DNA of 18,732 nucleotides from Thalassiosira profunda (taxonomy: Eukaryota > Bacillariophyta > Thalassiosirophyceae > Thalassiosirales > Thalassiosiraceae), in the NCBI GenBank assembly GCA_036939355.1, contig JALLAP010000349.1, positions 1 through 18,732 of the forward strand. Direction: 5' to 3'. Under the pieces are notes generated by a model. That model was not told the DNA's origin. It ran no database searches and saw only the letters and a program-made list of their open reading frames with translations. Position 1 is the stretch's first letter. Every line of letters starts with the position of its first letter. Below, one piece after another: positions 1-9,558 of the stretch. The position numbers and the translations under genes were made by a program.

Positions 1-704
1 GGGCGGTGGTCCAGCTGGGCGGGGAGGAGACGTTTTGAGGAAAAGAGAGGGGATTATTGGGGGAAGAGGGGAAGACTGGAAGAGGGGGGTGCCGAACTCT
101 CCCTGCGGGTCGGGGAAACAAGGCCGGGATCCTCTCAAGTGATTGTGGTGGTTGGACAAACACTTTTGTTGGAGTTGCAGAAACATCGACTGGATGTTCA
201 TCCGGGGCAATAGAAATGAGGGCGCTTTATCAACTCCCCTGCCATCTGATCGAGGACACGGATTCGCACAGCAACAAGTGAGGTCTCCCATTCGAGCACA
301 CGGTTGCATCGAGCCATTCCATTGAGTTGGGTTCATATCGTAACTTTAGCTTTAAGGTATCATATGCAGCAAAATTGGAACCTGCCCAAAGATCCTTTAC
401 TGCGCCCCAAAGAGAGAAAAAATGGGGGCGCAGGACCTTGCCGCGGCATTCCTCTGCGTCCGTGGCCTTAGGGCCGGAGGCATCTAAAAACTGTGGCAGC
501 CCCGCCCTCGGGTATGTGCACAAAAATCCGAGGGCAAGGCGACATGTGCAAAACTGCACTGGCGTGCGCAGCGTGTCGATGCTGTACAAAACTTGGCAGC
601 GGCCAGGGAGAGGGCCGGAGGGATTCCCTTGTCGGAGAGGAGGGTGAAAAATCTCCTTCAAGGGCATCTCCTGTTCTCGGGCACTGCTTGAAAAAAAATT
701 GGAG
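1..704. other. Intergenic / 3' flank, no supportable gene
   Basis: This stretch lies downstream of the regulator gene that ends at 705. Short open frames exist on both strands, the longest 145 codons on the minus strand, but none shows a recognisable domain, leader or intron pattern. The first ~120 bases are purine-rich with G runs on the plus strand. A small perfect hairpin lies at 546-559 (GTGCA, loop AAAC, TGCAC). It probably contains the 3' UTR of the regulator. The left edge may carry part of another gene that cannot be judged from here. Confidence 0.5.
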
Positions 705-3700
705 CTACCGCGAGCCGGCAGACTTTGGACTCGCTGAGCCGGCGGAACTCTGTGCGCACTGCCGTTGGACCGCGTTGTACGCCATCACGGGATGGGCCGC
801 GTACATGCGCGGAGGCGCCGGGATCGCCGGGCTCGACGCCGGTCCGGCGGGAGGGGCGCCGTACGCCGCCGCCAATTTCTCCTCCATCCGCAGGTGGAAG
901 TCGAAATCCCGCGCGACCATGACGGCGATGTCCGCCCTCCGCCGCCCGGCGGCGGCGTAGCTCTCGAACAGTACCAGGACGGTGTCGACGAGGCGGTCCT
1001 CTTCCGGGGTCCGGCGGTGGCCGCGGAGGAGGAGGAGGCGGAGGGAGAGGAGGCCGCGCAGCTGCTGTCCCAGCGGAGAGTTAGGGTCGGAGGGGAGGGT
1101 CTCGCCGAGGAGGAGGACGAGGGCGCGGATCTGTGCGTCCTTGGGGCTCACAGTAGGGTCGTGGGCGCACGTGCTCGCGGTGGCGGCGCTTTGGCAGCTT
1201 CCAAGGCTCGTCTGCCGGGTCGTGGCAGTCTGGGTCGTCGTCGACGACAGGACGGGGCTCCCCCTTGCGTCCGGCGGCGGAGCGTGCAGCGACGAGGCGC
1301 CCTGGGACTCGTCCCCGCCGCAGCCCGCGCCGTCGACATCGACAACGAGCTTCCACCTTGGGCACGGATTCAGCAGCCTCAGGTCGGCCGCCAGCCGCGC
1401 CAGCAGCCCCTCGTCCCGCGGACGATCGTGCCTCGAGTAGAGCCCCACCACCACCCGCCCGACGGTGGGGCTGTCCACCGGCACCGCCGCGGCGGTCCGG
1501 ACGCCGAACTGCGCGGCGCCCCCCCGGCGCTCGAAGCGGACCGCGGGGGCGTCGGCGAGGCGGCGCGCCCACTCGGGGCGGTTCGACGCGTGGGTTCGGC
1601 CCGGGAGGCCGGCGCCGGGGGCGAAGGAGAAGTGGGATGAGTGCTCCCCGAAGAGGGAGAGGGAGCGCCGGTCCTCCTGCGGGAGGGGCTCGCGCCGCAG
1701 GGCGTTGGAGGGGCTGGGACTCGCGAGGGTCGGGCTCGCGGTGCCATGGGTCATCGACGTCCTGAGGCGAGTTGGGGTAATAAGTACATACGTGAGTTGC
1801 CGCGAAAAAATGACAACGAACAAAATTGCGAGCTCGCCGCCTCGAACTCACCCCGCGGGAGGCTCGATCGGGACGACCTGCACGCCCATGGTGGCGCTGC
1901 CCCCGTGGCGCAGCCGGCCATCGTCGCCTTGACTGGGAACCCACACATCAATATGTTCGAAGGGCGCCCCGTTCCGCTCCACGTAGCTCGCGATCCCCGC
2001 CAAAAAGGGCGCGGCGTGGCGAAAGTTCGGCTCGCCGGAGCTCCAGCGGGCGTGCTCCTTGTCCTTCCCCGCCGCATTGACGACCGTGGCGCCTGCCTGG
2101 GCGGAAGCGGCGTGGGTCCCGGCCGAGTTGGCCACGGACCGCTCCACCGCGAGCTCGAACCCGTCCTTCGCCTCGGCGCTGACGAACACCCCCTCCTCCC
2201 GCGCCGCGGGATCGGCGTCCGTGGCCATCGCCTTCCCCATCAAGAACCTCCGCTTGGCCAGGCGGTGCCGCTCCGTCGCCAGGGCCAGGCGGCGCTCGGC
2301 CTCCTCGGCGCTCGCCAGATAGCGCCGTCCATCAAACTGAATGCCGAGGGAGGACAAACGGCGGGCGAGGTGGTCCCGCCACTCCCTCGCCATGTGGAAG
2401 GCGATCTCGCTCCGCTCGACCGGGTCGGGGACGCCGCGGACAAACTCTTGTTCCAACTTGCTCAGTTCTCTTGCGGCATCGACATCCCCAACACATCCCG
2501 CCTGGGGGCGAAAGTACCGCGTCGACAACTTGGCGTGCTTCATCTTCTTCGCCAGCCGGCTCTGCTTGCTCTTCAGCATGTTGGGCAGAAAGTCGTTCAA
2601 CTTCAGCCCCTCCCCCAACGGCAGGGCCCCCGCGAGGAAGTGACCGATGAGGGCGTCCCGGAAGGCGAGCTCGGCGTCGGTCCACCGCCCCGTGCGGGGG
2701 CGGGCGGGGTCGTAGCACGGGACGCTCCTTCGGGGGGGTTGGGCCCCGGCGTGGGAGGGGACGGCGGTGGGAAGGCCCAGGAGGCCGGGGGGGAGGTTCT
2801 CCCCGAGGCTGCCGTCCAGGGGACCGTTGAGGGAACCTTCGGGGGAGCCGACGGCCTCGCCGCTCGGCGGGCGCTTGCCTTGGGAACTCCCGCTCCCCAA
2901 GTGGGCGGGGTCGACCAGTCCCGAGCGGAGGAAGGCCTCCCGCGCCGCCGCCTGGGCGCGGTCCATGTCCCCGAAGGACAGGGGGAGGATCGCCATCCCC
3001 CCGGCGGGGCCGGCGCAGTGAGGACAACTTCTCACGCACACCTCGCGCCCTGCCTCGTGGGGCCCCTGCGGCGAGAGTCCATTGTGGTTGCGGACGTCCC
3101 GGCAGAGGGCGGAGAGGTCCAAACAGCGGGCGTGGTAGGCGCACCCCCTCCCGCAGCGGATTTGGACGTCGGCCCCGGGGAAGTGGCAGCGGGCGCACAC
3201 CACCTCGTCTTGGTTGGGGGCGGCTTGGGCCTTGGAGACTGCCATGGAGGCAGGGGAGGCCTGCGGGCTCGGGGAAGGACACCGGGGGGAGGGGGCCTGG
3301 CCCTGGAGAAATTGTTGGGTAGCGCGGGCTGCCTGGTGGATGTGCGCGTCCACTTGCGCGGGCAGGCTGTAGCCTTGTCCGCCGTGGCCGCAAGGAGCAG
3401 CCGCAGCGGGGTGGTCGAACCGCTGCCTCTTAGCCTCTGGGACCTCGAATCCATTGCGCTGGCTTGAAAATTGCGCGCGGGAATTGATTGGAGCCTGGGG
3501 AGCAACGCCGTGAAGATTTGGCTGCATTAGACCCTGGGCCCCAGCCTGGTGCGACAAAAATGGCTGGGATTTGGGGAGCAGCGCCGGCTTCGTGGGGACC
3601 GCGGGGACCGCGGAGGGGGCGGGCGTAACTTTATTTTCGCCCCGCGGCGCGGGGGACATCAGCGCCTCCGTGGTCTGGGAGGGGACGGCGATGGTGCTCG

Positions 3701-4268
3701 GCACGGCGAGGCTGCTCCCCTTGGCGGAAGCCGCGGCGTCGGCTTGGCCTTGGGTTATGGGCGACACCACACCCGCGCCCTCCTTCGCGTGTGTCACAGC
3801 CGCGGCCTGGGCGGTCGCCGCCCCGAGCGCCTCCCCCGCGAGCGCCTCCTGCGCGAACAGGTCCGCGCACAGCCGCTCCATGTCCACGCTCTCCATCGCC
3901 TTGGCCGCGAGCTGGGCGACGTCCCCGAAGTGGGAGAAGGCGTCGTCGTCGCCGTCGGCCTCGAAGGCGGGGGAGTCGGCGCCCGTTTGGCGGGATTCGT
4001 CCGTGGTCACCTCCGGGCTGGCCTCCGGGCTTGCCCCAACGTCCGCGCCAAGGCCGCCGGCGGGGCCGGGGCCGTCAAAATTGGTGCGGACGTCGAGCGT
4101 CGCCGACGCGGCGCTTGATGCACCGCCCTCGCCCGAAAGTGTAAGGGCACCTGCAAGGCCTCCTTCGGCCAGCTCCGCCGCCGGCAAATCAAAATTGGCG
4201 GCGGAGTCGAAGGGAGGGGATGGCGAGGCGCGAGGAGGCGAGGGCGGGCGGGGGGCGACGGCGGCCAT
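705..4268 (-). CDS. Putative nuclear regulator: zinc finger, Trp-helical domain, GAF-like domain
   Basis: Two exons, complement(join(705..1761,1852..4268)), about 1157 residues. The 90-bp intron begins GTGAGT and ends CTCAG, and a phase-2 junction keeps the frame exactly. The first in-frame ATG is at 4268, in good context (GCCGCCATGG). The frame stays open further upstream but without an ATG. The N-terminal third is Ala/Pro/Gly/Ser-rich, with an acidic-hydrophobic helical block that could be an activation segment. Near residues 357-420 lies a Cys/His cluster (CARC, then paired CxxxC and CPHC), resembling a PHD/RING-type zinc finger. Near 525-575 a GRWT start is followed by amphipathic helices and a basic KSKQSRLAKKMKH stretch, which may bind DNA. 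Exon 2 encodes a GAF-like domain (about 855-945, with FGVRTAAAVPV, GRVVVGLYSRHDR and WKLVVDV), then a helical tail with LLGETLPSDPNSPL and LLSLRLLLLRG. From memory this combination recurs in diatom proteins of unknown target. Transcriptional regulation is inference; the family identity was not searched. The locus is extremely GC-rich. Confidence 0.8.
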
Positions 4269-4771
4269 GGCGGCATGGGGTCCGATCCCGCGGGGGGATG
4301 GAGGGGCTGCAAGAGAGCAAGTTTGTGGGGGTGGGGGGTGCACCGTGCAAAAAGAGCGACAGGTGGAGGCGCAGCCGCGCGGTGGCAGATTTGATTTGCT
4401 GCAAATCTCGAACGTCGCAGCTGGTGATTGAGGTGTCGCGTCACGGAACGGTGTGGAATTCGACGGAATGTCCGTCGCTCGATGAGGCCTATGTGATTAA
4501 TCTAATTTAGCATCTGCGTATGGTATTTAGGACGCATCTGACGTTGGTCCTTCTAAACATTGTCGCTGCGATCTGAAGGCATCTCAAGATGCGGCACTCC
4601 GAAGCGACCTTTCGACTGACGTTTGCTTCGCTGGGAGAAATGACGAAATGGCCTGTCATCTCGGCGAAGGTTGTACGATCGTAGTTTGCGTTAGGGTTAA
4701 AGCAACACTAAGTAATGCTCGAAGAAAACAATTAACCCCAATGGATACGGGATCGATTCGAGACGCACGTC

Positions 4772-4802
4772 TCAATGGGTTCTCAGAGAACCCGCCCATT
4801 GA
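4772..4802. repeat. Hairpin / inverted repeat
   Basis: The core GGGTTCTC-A-GAGAACCC is a perfect 8-bp stem with a one-base centre. It sits inside a second pair, TCAATGGG and CCCATTGA, so two alternative foldings are possible. It lies about 500 bp upstream of the regulator start and about 400 bp past the MATE stop. It could be a dimer-binding operator, an RNA 3'-end hairpin of the MATE transcript, or the remnant of a small element. Confidence 0.6.
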
Positions 4803-4806
4803 AGTC

Positions 4807-4814
4807 TGACGTCA
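4807..4814. promoter_or_regulatory. TGACGTCA (CRE-like bZIP site)
   Basis: A perfect 8-bp palindromic CRE motif, five bases after the hairpin at 4772-4802 and about 540 bp upstream of the regulator ATG. CRE-type sites bind bZIP factors, and CO2/cAMP-responsive elements of related sequence are known in diatom carbonic anhydrase promoters. Function at this position is inference. Confidence 0.4.
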
Positions 4815-5206
4815 TTTTCGTTTGTGTCTCTCTTGACAGTGGCTGAATGATGTCTCCGCGCGAGCCGTTTCTGCCGAGTGGTGTTTGGACTGAGGAGACG
4901 TGAGACTGAGACAAAGGACTTTGCTTGATGTGAGATGAGAGACTCCAGACAACTCGGACAACAATTTGACGGGGATAAAAGGAAAAGGGTCGACCAAGCA
5001 GTCTGGAGGGCGTTGGGAGTACGATAAAGAAACGAAGTAACGGCTTGATACCTCAACTATGTTCCTGAGCCAGAGTAGATACAATCAGTTGGAAGAGGTT
5101 CAACAGCTGTATTGTGATACAACTGAGCTAACTCCTGGAGAACAACAGCCGACCATATCTTGATCTTCTAAATCTACCCAATAGCTAGCAAAGTTGCTTT
5201 CGATGC

Positions 5207-7251
5207 TCAATTGTCGACAGTCTCGTCTTCTTCCTCTCCTCCGCCCCGTTTCAACAAAAGCCTTCCGGCGAAACACGCCGACCGGAACAGTTGGAACAAT
5301 GCAAAGACGATCCAAACCTGCGTCACTGGCCCGCCTCCGGCCCGTATCCTCCTTAGCACCGGAGGCAAGAATGCCGTGCTGAGGAAGTACACACCGGCAA
5401 GGTACGTCAATTCTTTCCGCGCAATCAGCGTCCCCTCCGACACGGCCACTGGAGCGGTCAGAAAGGCGCCTGCGGCCAAGATTAACGCCAGGGGTTTGGC
5501 CGCCGCCTGAACAGCCGCGTCCTTCGTGACGATTCCCGGCGCGAACGCCACGATCGATCCCACCACCGACGCGATCAGCGCTCCCACCAATAGCCCGACC
5601 TTCTCCAGCCGCAGCACCAGCCGGTCCGCCGAAGCCCGCCACTCTTTTGGGTCTGCGCTCCTTCCCCGGGACGCCTCCGGCAACACCGAATACGAGGGCA
5701 GAAACGACTGGGCCGTCTGCGAGATGACCTCCAGGAACGGACTCGCGAAGAAGAAGAGCGAGAGCGCGATCTGGTGCGCGGCCAGCGTCGCCGGCTGGCC
5801 CGGCAGTCCGGCAGNTCGCGAAGAAGAAGAGCGAGAGCGCGATCTGGTGCGCGGCCAGCGTCGCCGGCTGGCCCGGCAGTCCGGCAGCCGCGTTGGTCAT
5901 GAATCCGAACGCCGAGATCTTTCCCAGAATGAGCGTGAGGACGGGCGCCGCGAATTTGAGGAAGGTCCGGCCGTTGATTTCGTCCGGGGGGCTGTTGGTG
6001 ATCCACCGCGGCAGCAATCCCAGCGACGAGCCCTTGGCCAGCAACTTTCGACGGGCCGGTCCGATCATGGCCACGGTCCCGGCCAGTTGCGCCAGAAGCG
6101 TTGCAATGGCCGCCCCTTTGAGACCCATGTGCAGGCGGTTCACCAGCAAAAAGTCACCGCTGATGTTCACCAGCGTGCTGTACAGAATGGAGATCAATGG
6201 CGTGACGCTGTCCTTGGCGCCCAGCAGCGCCGCCTGGAGGACGCCCCCGAGGAGGGACGTGGGCATCGAAAGCGCCCGGATCTGGACGTACTCGTGCGCG
6301 GCGTCGAGCAGTCCGGGCGAGGCGGCGGCCTCCGGGCCTTTGGTTGTGATTTGCAATGATGGATTGTCAATGGTTGCCCATACAAAATGATGTGCAAAAG
6401 AGTGCACTCCAGACAGAGCAAATGCAAAGATGTTTTGGCCCGGCCAAGAATAGCTCCGCAGAAAGATACATAGACAACGGCGCCTCGCAAACCCCTTTGC
6501 AATGAGCTCGCTTCAACGCCACCCAGACATCTTCACTTTAACCAAACATCACAACATGCATCAACAAAGATCGGCACTCACCCACATACAGCGCAATCAG
6601 CGGCCGCGCCACCGCCAGCAGAAAGACCATCAGCCCCACCCCCGAATACAGGCTGATCTTCGCCGCCGTCCGCACCACCCCCTCTCCGGGCCGCTCGTCG
6701 TTCCCCGCCCGATTCTTCTTCTCGCTCGTCCCCCGGGCCAGACTGCTCGCAAAAAGATTCGTCGTGGCGACATTGAGGAACGCAAAGAGGTACAAACTGC
6801 CGTCGATGAAGGTCGTGGCGGGGCCGAGGGCGGCGAGCTGCGCGGCGCTCCCGGCGCCCCCGGCGGCGTTGGCCGCGGCGGAGAGGCCGACGAAGGAGGT
6901 GTCGACCAGGGACAGGAGGGGCCCGGAGATCCAGAGGGCGAGGCAGGGGAAGTAGAATTTGAATAGCGATAAATTGGTGGGGGGATCGGGCGGCGGGATG
7001 GATGTGGTGGCGCCGGCGCGGAGCTGCGTTAGCGTGTGCTTTGCGTGGCGGTTGGGAATGCTTGCGCCGCGTTTGAAGGAGCTGCTGTTGATGATGGGTG
7101 CACCGTCCGATGATGATCGGCGGCAAGTGCCGAGGCCATCAGATTTGAGCGGCCTCGCGAGGCGGGAGGGATCGAGGCCGAAGGCCCGGCTCTCGGTGAG
7201 CAGGGCCGCCAGGAAGATGGCCGCAGCGGAGGCGCGGGCGCGGGGCGTCAT
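5207..7251 (-). CDS. Plastid-targeted MATE-family transporter (frame broken by assembly duplication)
   Basis: Exons complement(join(5207..6337,6582..7251)). The 244-bp intron starts GTGAGT and ends CAAAG, with a phase-1 junction. MATE proteins are polytopic cation- or proton-coupled exporters of organic compounds. The sequence resembles the plant chloroplast EDS5/DTX45-46 type, with [12 protein letters not shown] early, [14 protein letters not shown], an NISGDFLLV segment, and a [20 protein letters not shown] run near the C-terminal half. The start at 7251 is preferred because it gives a signal peptide ([18 protein letters not shown]) ending SRA before FG, the diatom plastid ASAFAP-like site, followed by a basic Ser-rich transit region. 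An upstream in-frame ATG at 7311 is possible but weakens this leader. A 72-bp exact repeat (5743-5814 and 5816-5887) flanking an N at 5815 shifts the frame. Removing one copy and the N gives a continuous protein of about 575 residues. The substrate is unknown. Confidence 0.88.
5743..5887. repeat. 72-bp exact direct duplication around a single N
   Basis: Bases 5743-5814 and 5816-5887 are identical, with one ambiguous base at 5815. The repeat lies within the coding part of MATE exon 2. Dropping 73 bases (one copy plus the N) restores the transporter frame across a conserved segment, so this is best read as a failed overlap at a contig join rather than a biological duplication. Confidence 0.9.
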
Positions 7252-7336
7252 GGCGGTGGGTTGGCGTCGTTGGTGTGACGGCCGCGCGGAAGCTTTGCCC
7301 AAAAGCTCCATCCACCATGCTACGATGATATCATGA

Positions 7337-7378
7337 CTAGCTTCGGCCTCCGGCCTCAGCTAGCGGCGCTCCGCGCCG
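7337..7378. repeat. Double foldback element
   Basis: Two adjacent foldbacks, both with a TCC loop. The first is CTAGC-TTC-GGCC-TCC-GGCC-TCA-GCTAG (7337-7363). The second is CGGCGC-TCC-GCGCCG (7364-7378), a perfect 6-bp stem. This regular structure looks like part of a dispersed repeat or the end of a small non-autonomous element. No target-site duplication could be defined. Confidence 0.5.
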
Positions 7379-7448
7379 TCAGACTTATTCGCTTGCCCTT
7401 TTTGCGCCAATATTTGTCTCTCCACGAAGCTTGTATTGGACTTCGCAT

Positions 7449-7456
7449 TGACGTCA
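7449..7456. promoter_or_regulatory. TGACGTCA (CRE-like bZIP site)
   Basis: A second perfect CRE palindrome, about 200 bp upstream of the MATE start and 370 bp upstream of the secreted-protein start. It could serve either gene. Regulatory use is inference from the motif. Confidence 0.4.
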
Positions 7457-7489
7457 TTAACCTGCTAACTTTCTCTGTTTAGTACCGGT

Positions 7490-7558
7490 GGGCAATATTG
7501 TACAGGACGTATCCGGCACTCAAAGGGCAGTATTGCATGTCGTAAGGGCAGTATTACA
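7490..7558 (+). promoter_or_regulatory. Three direct copies of GGGCARTATTRYA
   Basis: Copies at 7490-7502, 7525-7537 and 7546-7558 differ at only a few positions, with start-to-start spacing of 35 and 21 bp. They lie 260-330 bp upstream of the secreted Cys-rich gene. Repetition of a 13-bp motif in a promoter-sized gap suggests clustered binding sites. The binding factor is unknown. Confidence 0.4.
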
Positions 7559-7819
7559 GACAGACGGACGGACAGAATTTGCCTGGTACTCAATTAGATG
7601 GCTGACGTCGAGGTGCTGCAAGCTTCTCTCTGCAAAGAAGTTGCAACTTTTCACCCGTTCACCTTTCCCGACGAAGCTTGAATGAGGCAAATGATTGGGG
7701 CTGATCTTTGTGGGCAGATTGAGGCAGTTGTTTGCGCATCAAAGTGTCAGAGCGGTTATGAGCCCAAAGACTTCGACTTCGCATTCAGTTGCAACAACAA
7801 CAAGGGCAACGGCGGAACG

Positions 7820-9558
7820 ATGAAGCAGCTCTCCCTGGTGATCCTTGCTGCGGCCGCCGCGGCTGTGGCGGGGGCGGAGGTGGCCGAGGGTGGAGTTCTT
7901 GACGGCGGCCGGATGCTGCAGGGAAATTCCGGCAAAAACAACGGTGCGTCTAGGGAGTGCGTGCGCGTGCGCCATGTGTTGAAGTTGTTCAGGTGCAACG
8001 TCAACGGCCCGGCAGGGCTGTCGACGAACCACATGGTGGCGGGCTCATCTATCTCATCATTTTAATTGGTATGCTTGTTGCAGGCAACGGAAACGGGAAC
8101 GGTGGAGGCGGAAACGGCAACGGTGAGTATTTGACATGTCATGTGCGCACTTTTATTCTGATTGCAAAACATCGTATCTGACGTCCGCCTCGTTGCTGGA
8201 ACGCACTCAGGAAATGGCAACGGAAACAGCGGCAACGGTGGAGGGGGAAATGGAAATGGTGAGTGACTTGGATGCGATAAGTATGTGCACAACCTTGCAA
8301 AATGTACCCACGTCTGACGACGCGCTCCGTTCTGGAATATGATGTGTTTCAGGAGGAAACGGAAATGGAAACAGCGGCGGCGGAGGAAACAGCGGAGGCG
8401 GGGGAAATACTGGTGAGCGAGATGACATTCCTCATGAGAGGTCTGGAATAGCATGCACTCGTCAATTGGCACCTTCGGCTGATTGCGATGCTTTATTCTG
8501 CCCTTCGACTTATTTTGCTCACAGGCCCCGACACCGAGGATGGCACGGAGGATTCCGGCAGCCAAGGCCAAGGCGGGGGAGGCAACTCCAACCAAGGCGG
8601 GGGCAACCCGAACAAGCCCGACAAGCCGCAGGGTGGCCAAGGCGGAGGCGGAGGTGGGGGTGGCGGTAACCCCAGCTCTGGTGGGGGAGAAGTCTGCCCC
8701 GCAGAAACCGAAACGTGCGACGAGGGCGGCGTCCAAATGTGCCGGCTCCGGAACGCCCGCAAGGAAATCGTGGCGAACTTCTGCGTCCGCCAGGCCAAGC
8801 AGCAGTCGATGCTCCTCGCCCGGGGAGGGGCGTGCGGGTGCTGCGATTTTGCCAATCCTGTCACTGGCGGAAAGGCCAACACTGGAGCCTGCCCCACAGG
8901 GACGTGCGACGCGGGCGACGACTGCGAGAAGGAGAACGACGACGGCACCACCACGCCTGGATCGTACATGTGCCGGAAGAAGGGGCAGGGCGGGAGGACG
9001 CAAACTATGTGCGTCGCCAAGGAGCAGGTGCTGCGCATGCAGGGACGGGGGGCCACGTGCGGGTGCTGCGATGGCGGGTGCCCGCCGGGGCCCTGCTCGG
9101 TCGAGGGGCCCGCGGTGTCTTGCTCCCTTGACGATGGCGAAACGTCCGAGGATGGCGGTGGCAGGTTCCTCCAGGAGGCGACGAGCGGCTACTACATGTG
9201 CCGATCTATCGGCAACCCCAAGCGGGGGCGGTACAAGACGCAGTGCGTCGCGGACGAGGAGACGTTCAACCGGCAGCTCAAGGGAGATCAGTGCGGGTGC
9301 TGCGATGGCGAGGGGGGCGCTTCCGCAAGTTGCCCGACCGTATGCGTTGGAAACACGTGCGTGAAAGAGATCGACGATGGAGAGACCACCGAAGAAACGT
9401 CCACTGACAGCGGTGCGACCAGGTCCCTGCAGGAGACGCCAACGACCGAGACGGGATCCTTGATGTGCATGCGGAACGGACGGACCATGTGCGTGGTGGG
9501 AGAGGAGACGATCATCCAGAGACAGCTGAATGGCCAGGCCACGTGTGGGCCATGCTAG
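7820..9558 (+). CDS. Secreted Gly/Asn-rich, Cys-module protein with RXL motifs (candidate cell-wall protein)
   Basis: Five exons, join(7820..7943,8084..8122,8211..8258,8353..8412,8525..9558), 434 residues. All four introns (140, 88, 94, 112 bp) are phase 1, with donors GTGCGT, GTGAGT, GTGAGT, GTGAGC and acceptors ending CAG. Exons 2-4 (39, 48, 60 nt) encode almost only Gly and Asn, with a few Ser and Thr. Residues 1-19 form a signal peptide (MKQLSLVILAAAAAAVAGA). RXL motifs occur at 31-33 (RML, just before the Gly-Asn block), 304-306 (RFL) and 390-392 (RSL), each followed by Gln. A Gly-rich linker leads to four Cys modules from residue 148. Each has an MCR/MCM core, a (T/Q)xCV step and a closing CGCC at 194, 269 and 347, or CGPC at the C-terminus (431-434). 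There is no transmembrane segment after the leader. Signal peptide, RXL cleavage motif and low-complexity block recall diatom silaffin/cingulin/silicanin-type proteins; that role is inference and the exact family is not identified. The start at 7820 is chosen because it opens the leader. Confidence 0.85.

Larger units (their letters stand above)
4269..5206. other. Intergenic region between regulator and MATE gene
   Basis: About 940 bp between two minus-strand genes. It should hold the 3' UTR of the MATE gene (right side) and the promoter and 5' UTR of the regulator (left side). AT content is clearly higher than in the flanking genes. The notable contents are the hairpin at 4772-4802 and the TGACGTCA at 4807-4814, listed separately. 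No protein-like open frame or tRNA was found in it. Confidence 0.6.
7252..7819. other. Divergent intergenic region (MATE / secreted Cys-rich gene)
   Basis: About 570 bp between two diverging start codons, so it should hold both promoters. It contains the palindrome ATGATATCAT at 7325-7334, the foldback element at 7337-7378, TGACGTCA at 7449-7456, the triplicated GGGCARTATTRYA motif at 7490-7558 and a short GACGGACG repeat just after it. A frame continuous with the secreted gene runs back to 7682, but it lacks a leader and is taken as 5' UTR. Confidence 0.6.

Noticed and set aside
230..667. 145-codon minus-strand open frame beyond the regulator stop
   Set aside because: No recognisable domain or leader, and no splice evidence connecting it to a gene.
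765..1640. 291-codon plus-strand open frame
   Set aside because: Arg/Gly-rich shadow of the GAF-like exon on the other strand.
1641..3467. 608-codon open frame on the plus strand
   Set aside because: It is antisense to the regulator exon in a very GC-rich stretch where stops are rare; its product is compositionally biased with no domain, while the minus strand shows conserved motifs and a phased intron.
4269..4343. Upstream extension of the regulator frame to 4343
   Set aside because: That extension starts at GTG, not used as a start in a eukaryotic nuclear gene; the first ATG, in good context, is at 4268.
5526..6359. 277-codon plus-strand frame containing the N
   Set aside because: Antisense to the MATE exon; it passes through the duplication artefact and has biased composition.
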